Assembly: GCA_002315325.1 (NCBI GenBank)
Contig: DCGU01000085.1
Location: 1 to 7,439, forward strand
Length of the DNA: 7,439 bases
DNA from: Clostridiales bacterium UBA1770
GTDB taxonomy: Bacteria; Bacillota; Clostridia; Oscillospirales; CAG-272
Direction: 5' to 3'
Part shown: positions 6,099 through 7,439 of the stretch, piece by piece
How positions within the stretch are numbered: position 1 is the first letter of the stretch
Layout: each line of letters begins with the position of its first letter
Made by a program: the position numbers and the translations under genes
Notes under the pieces: generated by a model
Told to the model about the DNA's origin: nothing
The model's database searches: none
What the model saw: only the letters and a program-made list of their open reading frames with translations

Positions 6099-6464
6099 AT
6101 GGAAAAGGTAGTCAACAATTACGAGTGCTTGTTCGTAGTTGACCTGGTAAACGAAGAAGAGACCAAGGCCACTGTGAACAAATTCACAACATTGATCGCC
6201 GAGAATGCAGAAGTGATCGAAGTGAACGAATGGGGCAAACGCACCCTCGCTTACCCGGTTAACGATCTGACCGTCGGCTACTACGTTGTGGAAACTTTCA
6301 AGGCAGAGGGCAATTTCCCCGCTGAATTGGAACGTTTGATGAGAATCGACGAGCACGTCATCCGTACTCTGGTTCTGAAGCTTGATTTCGAACCCAAGGC
6401 TCACGAGAATGCTGCAGAAGAAGCTGCTCCTGCAGAAGAAGCCGCTCCTGCCGACGCAGAGTAA
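6099..6464 (+). CDS. rpsF: 30S ribosomal protein S6
   Basis: A 121-residue S6, which binds the central domain of 16S rRNA together with S18 in the small subunit platform. The core (about 5-97) shows the S6 pattern: YECLFVVD at the first strand, EVIEVNEWGKRTLAYPV (38-54) covering the conserved Trp-Gly and Lys-Arg region, GYYVVETFKA (60-69), and RIDEHVIRTLVLKL (82-95). After residue 97 comes an acidic, alanine- and proline-rich tail with the hexapeptide AEEAAP repeated twice (106-117), encoded by an 18-base tandem repeat at 6413-6448. Such disordered acidic tails are common in S6. ATG at 6099 has GGAGG (6087-6091) seven bases upstream. It is the first gene of the rpsF-ssb-rpsR operon, 37 bases before ssb. 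Confidence 0.97.
   Translation: MEKVVNNYECLFVVDLVNEEETKATVNKFTTLIAENAEVIEVNEWGKRTLAYPVNDLTVGYYVVETFKAEGNFPAELERLMRIDEHVIRTLVLKLDFEPKAHENAAEEAAPAEEAAPADAE
6413..6448 (+). repeat. 18-base tandem repeat in the rpsF 3' end
   Basis: Two adjacent copies (6413-6430 and 6431-6448) are identical at 17 of 18 positions. They differ only at a synonymous third codon base, T at 6425 versus C at 6443. They encode two copies of the hexapeptide in the acidic S6 tail, so a change in copy number would lengthen the tail by six residues without a frameshift. Confidence 0.95.
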
Positions 6465-6501
6465 TTCCCAACCGCCAGATTGATAAACAGGAGGTTACCT
6501 C

Positions 6502-6942
6502 ATGTCAAATTTCAACCTGAACAAAGTGATTATGGGCGGCCGTTTGACCGGCGACCCCGAACTGAAACAGACGCAGACAGGCGTTTCCGTCGTTTCTTTC
6601 AGCATTGCCGTTAACCGCCGTTTTCAGTCCAAAGACAATACCCAGACCGCCGTTGATTATTTCAACGTGACCGCTTGGCGTGCCACCGCTGAATTCGTAT
6701 CCAAGTTCTTCCGCAAGGGTTCTGCCATTTGCGTGGTCGGTTCTCTGCAGAACCGTTCTTGGGTTGATCAAAACGGTCAAAAGCATTATGCAACCGACAT
6801 CGTATGCGACGAGGCTATGTTCGTTGACAGCCGCGGCGATGCGCCTGCCGGAGCCGACAACCTCGGCGCACCTTCCTTCTCTTCCAACGGCGGCGTACCG
6901 AAGTTCGATGAGATGAAGGAATCTGACGATCTGCCCTTCTGA
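6502..6942 (+). CDS. ssb: Single-stranded DNA-binding protein SSB
   Basis: A 146-residue SSB that coats single-stranded DNA in replication, repair and recombination and recruits partners through its C-terminal tip. The OB fold occupies about 4-109: LNKVIMGGRLTGDPEL (6-21), VVSFSIAVNR (30-39), DYFNVTAWR with Trp59, the KGSAICVVGSL strand (72-82), Trp87 and YATDIVCDE (96-104). A Gly/Ser/Pro/Asn-rich linker (about 112-135) leads to the acidic tip ending DDLPF, the standard protein-docking tail. AGGAGG (6489-6494) lies seven bases before the start. Position between rpsF and rpsR is the usual bacterial arrangement. Many Bacillota SSBs start MLN or MNK with a slightly different first strand; this one has four extra residues. 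A housekeeping rather than phage copy is indicated by the operon. Confidence 0.97.
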   Translation: MSNFNLNKVIMGGRLTGDPELKQTQTGVSVVSFSIAVNRRFQSKDNTQTAVDYFNVTAWRATAEFVSKFFRKGSAICVVGSLQNRSWVDQNGQKHYATDIVCDEAMFVDSRGDAPAGADNLGAPSFSSNGGVPKFDEMKESDDLPF

Positions 6943-6975
6943 CGGCAGACAAAAATCTAAAAAGGAGTTATTATC

Positions 6976-7236
6976 ATGGATAGAAACGAAAATGCAGTAC
7001 GTCCCGCTCGTTCGGGCAACCCCATGCACAGAAGAAAGAAAGTTTGCGAATTCTGCGCAGAAAAATCCACCTACGTTGATTACAAGGACGTTGCTAAACT
7101 GAAAAAGTACGTCAGCGAGCGCGGCAAGATTCTGCCCCGCCGTATTTCCGGTGCCTGCGCAAAGCATCAGCGTGAAGTGAACATCGCTATTAAGCGTGCA
7201 CGTCAGGTTGCTTTGCTGCCCTACGTCACCGATTGA
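6976..7236 (+). CDS. rpsR: 30S ribosomal protein S18, zinc-binding form
   Basis: An 86-residue S18, partner of S6 on the platform of the small subunit. The zinc-ribbon residues are all present: Cys24 and Cys27 in KVCEFCAEK, then Cys61 and His64 in GACAKHQR. This is therefore the Cys-containing form rather than the zinc-free paralogue used under zinc starvation. The conserved core YKDVAKLKKYVSERGKILPRR (36-56) and the ending AIKRARQVALLPYV (71-84) are typical. AAAGGAG (6961-6967) lies eight bases upstream of ATG. Last gene of the operon, 33 bases after ssb, followed by a strong terminator. Confidence 0.97.
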   Translation: MDRNENAVRPARSGNPMHRRKKVCEFCAEKSTYVDYKDVAKLKKYVSERGKILPRRISGACAKHQREVNIAIKRARQVALLPYVTD

Positions 7237-7277
7237 TTCCGGAGCCGGCAAGAAACCGGTAACACAAAACCACTTAT

Positions 7278-7310
7278 TATGGGGGTCTGATGACCCCCAT
7301 ATTTTTTATT
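7278..7310 (+). terminator. Intrinsic terminator of the rpsF-ssb-rpsR operon
   Basis: TATGGGGGTC (7278-7287) pairs with GACCCCCATA (7292-7301) around the loop TGAT, ten perfect pairs. It is followed by six T in the run at 7302-7307 and more A/T. It lies 41 bases after the rpsR stop. Confidence 0.95.
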
Positions 7311-7329
7311 GATTATACAGGTAAAAACC

Positions 7330-7349
7330 GGCGGGAGCAAGCCCCCGCC
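7330..7349. repeat. GC-rich palindrome, dispersed-repeat type
   Basis: GGCGGG (7330-7335) and CCCGCC (7344-7349) are inverted, and GC (7337-7338) with GC (7341-7342) extend the stem past one mismatch. Sequences of this shape, a GC-rich hairpin next to TACG-type flanks, recur between genes in many clostridial genomes; this recall is from general knowledge, not from a search. It lies outside the rpsR terminator and is not needed to end that operon. Confidence 0.55.
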
Positions 7350-7379
7350 CTACGTCGTATTCGTACATCTTACAGTATA

Positions 7380-7439
7380 ATCGAGTAGGAGGTCACCCAT
7401 TAATTGAGTGACCGACCTCTCACACCACCGTGCGTACCG
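7380..7439 (-). mobile_element. Group II intron, 3' end (domain VI and part of domain V), truncated by window
   Basis: On the minus strand the last 60 bases have the shape of a group II intron end. Domain VI has an inner stem of GGTCACTC (minus, 7405-7412) with GGGTGACC (7390-7397). Its basal stem GAGAGG / CCT-CTC leaves one unpaired A at 7386. That A is the seventh base from a 3' end placed at 7380, the position expected for the lariat branch point, and the element would end in AT as group II introns do. Upstream, the segment CACGGTGGTGTGAG resembles the 3' strand of a bacterial domain V. The intron body and any reverse transcriptase gene lie beyond 7439. Confidence 0.75.

Noticed and set aside
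6413..6448. Possible CRISPR-like repeat
   Set aside because: The two copies are directly adjacent with no spacer and are in-frame coding sequence of the S6 tail.
6505..7251. Minus-strand open frame (248 codons) opposite ssb and rpsR
   Set aside because: It spans two certain housekeeping genes and the gap between them in antisense, with no ribosome binding site or known motif.

Overview
The window looks like a piece of a Clostridia-type Bacillota chromosome, plausibly Oscillospiraceae or a close relative. The reasons are strong purine-rich ribosome binding sites before nearly every gene, an intact rpsF-ssb-rpsR operon, sigma-A type promoters with 17-base spacers, a UxuB/YjmF-type SDR and a YmfI-like SDR. 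The taxonomic guess is inference from gene style, not from a search. Nine protein genes are supported, and no stretch over 300 bases lacks a gene.

Region 1 (1-2708) is a sugar-catabolism module. A minus-strand operon runs uxuB-like D-mannonate (fructuronate) oxidoreductase, then two different TIM-barrel sugar isomerase/epimerase-like enzymes. It appears to be driven by a promoter at about 2577-2605 with an inverted repeat lying exactly between its -35 and -10 boxes. Divergent from it, a ThuA-like gene (2709-3446) has its own promoter. No transporter, kinase or regulator is visible, so the substrate is unknown. Hexuronates or oxidised (keto) sugars are the reasonable guesses.

Region 2 (3455-5889) is a second minus-strand operon: a ComEC-like metallo-beta-lactamase-fold lipoprotein, a YmfI-like SDR, and a PAP2-family membrane phosphatase. 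It starts at a near-consensus promoter (5861-5889) and ends in a terminator that works in both directions and is shared with the ThuA-like gene.

Region 3 (5920-7301) is the housekeeping rpsF-ssb-rpsR operon on the plus strand. It has an A/T-only UP-element-like tract, a TTGACA-17-TAAAAT promoter, a structured leader that may be the S6:S18 autoregulatory element, and a strong terminator.

Region 4 (7311-7439) holds a GC-rich palindrome of the dispersed-repeat type. At the window edge is the 3' end of a group II intron on the minus strand (domain VI with bulged branch-point A and part of domain V), cut off by the window end.

Most of the window is ordinary. I see no undescribed defence or mobile system. 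The points most worth a second look are the rpsF leader, the intron junction beside the palindrome, and the unassigned sugar module.
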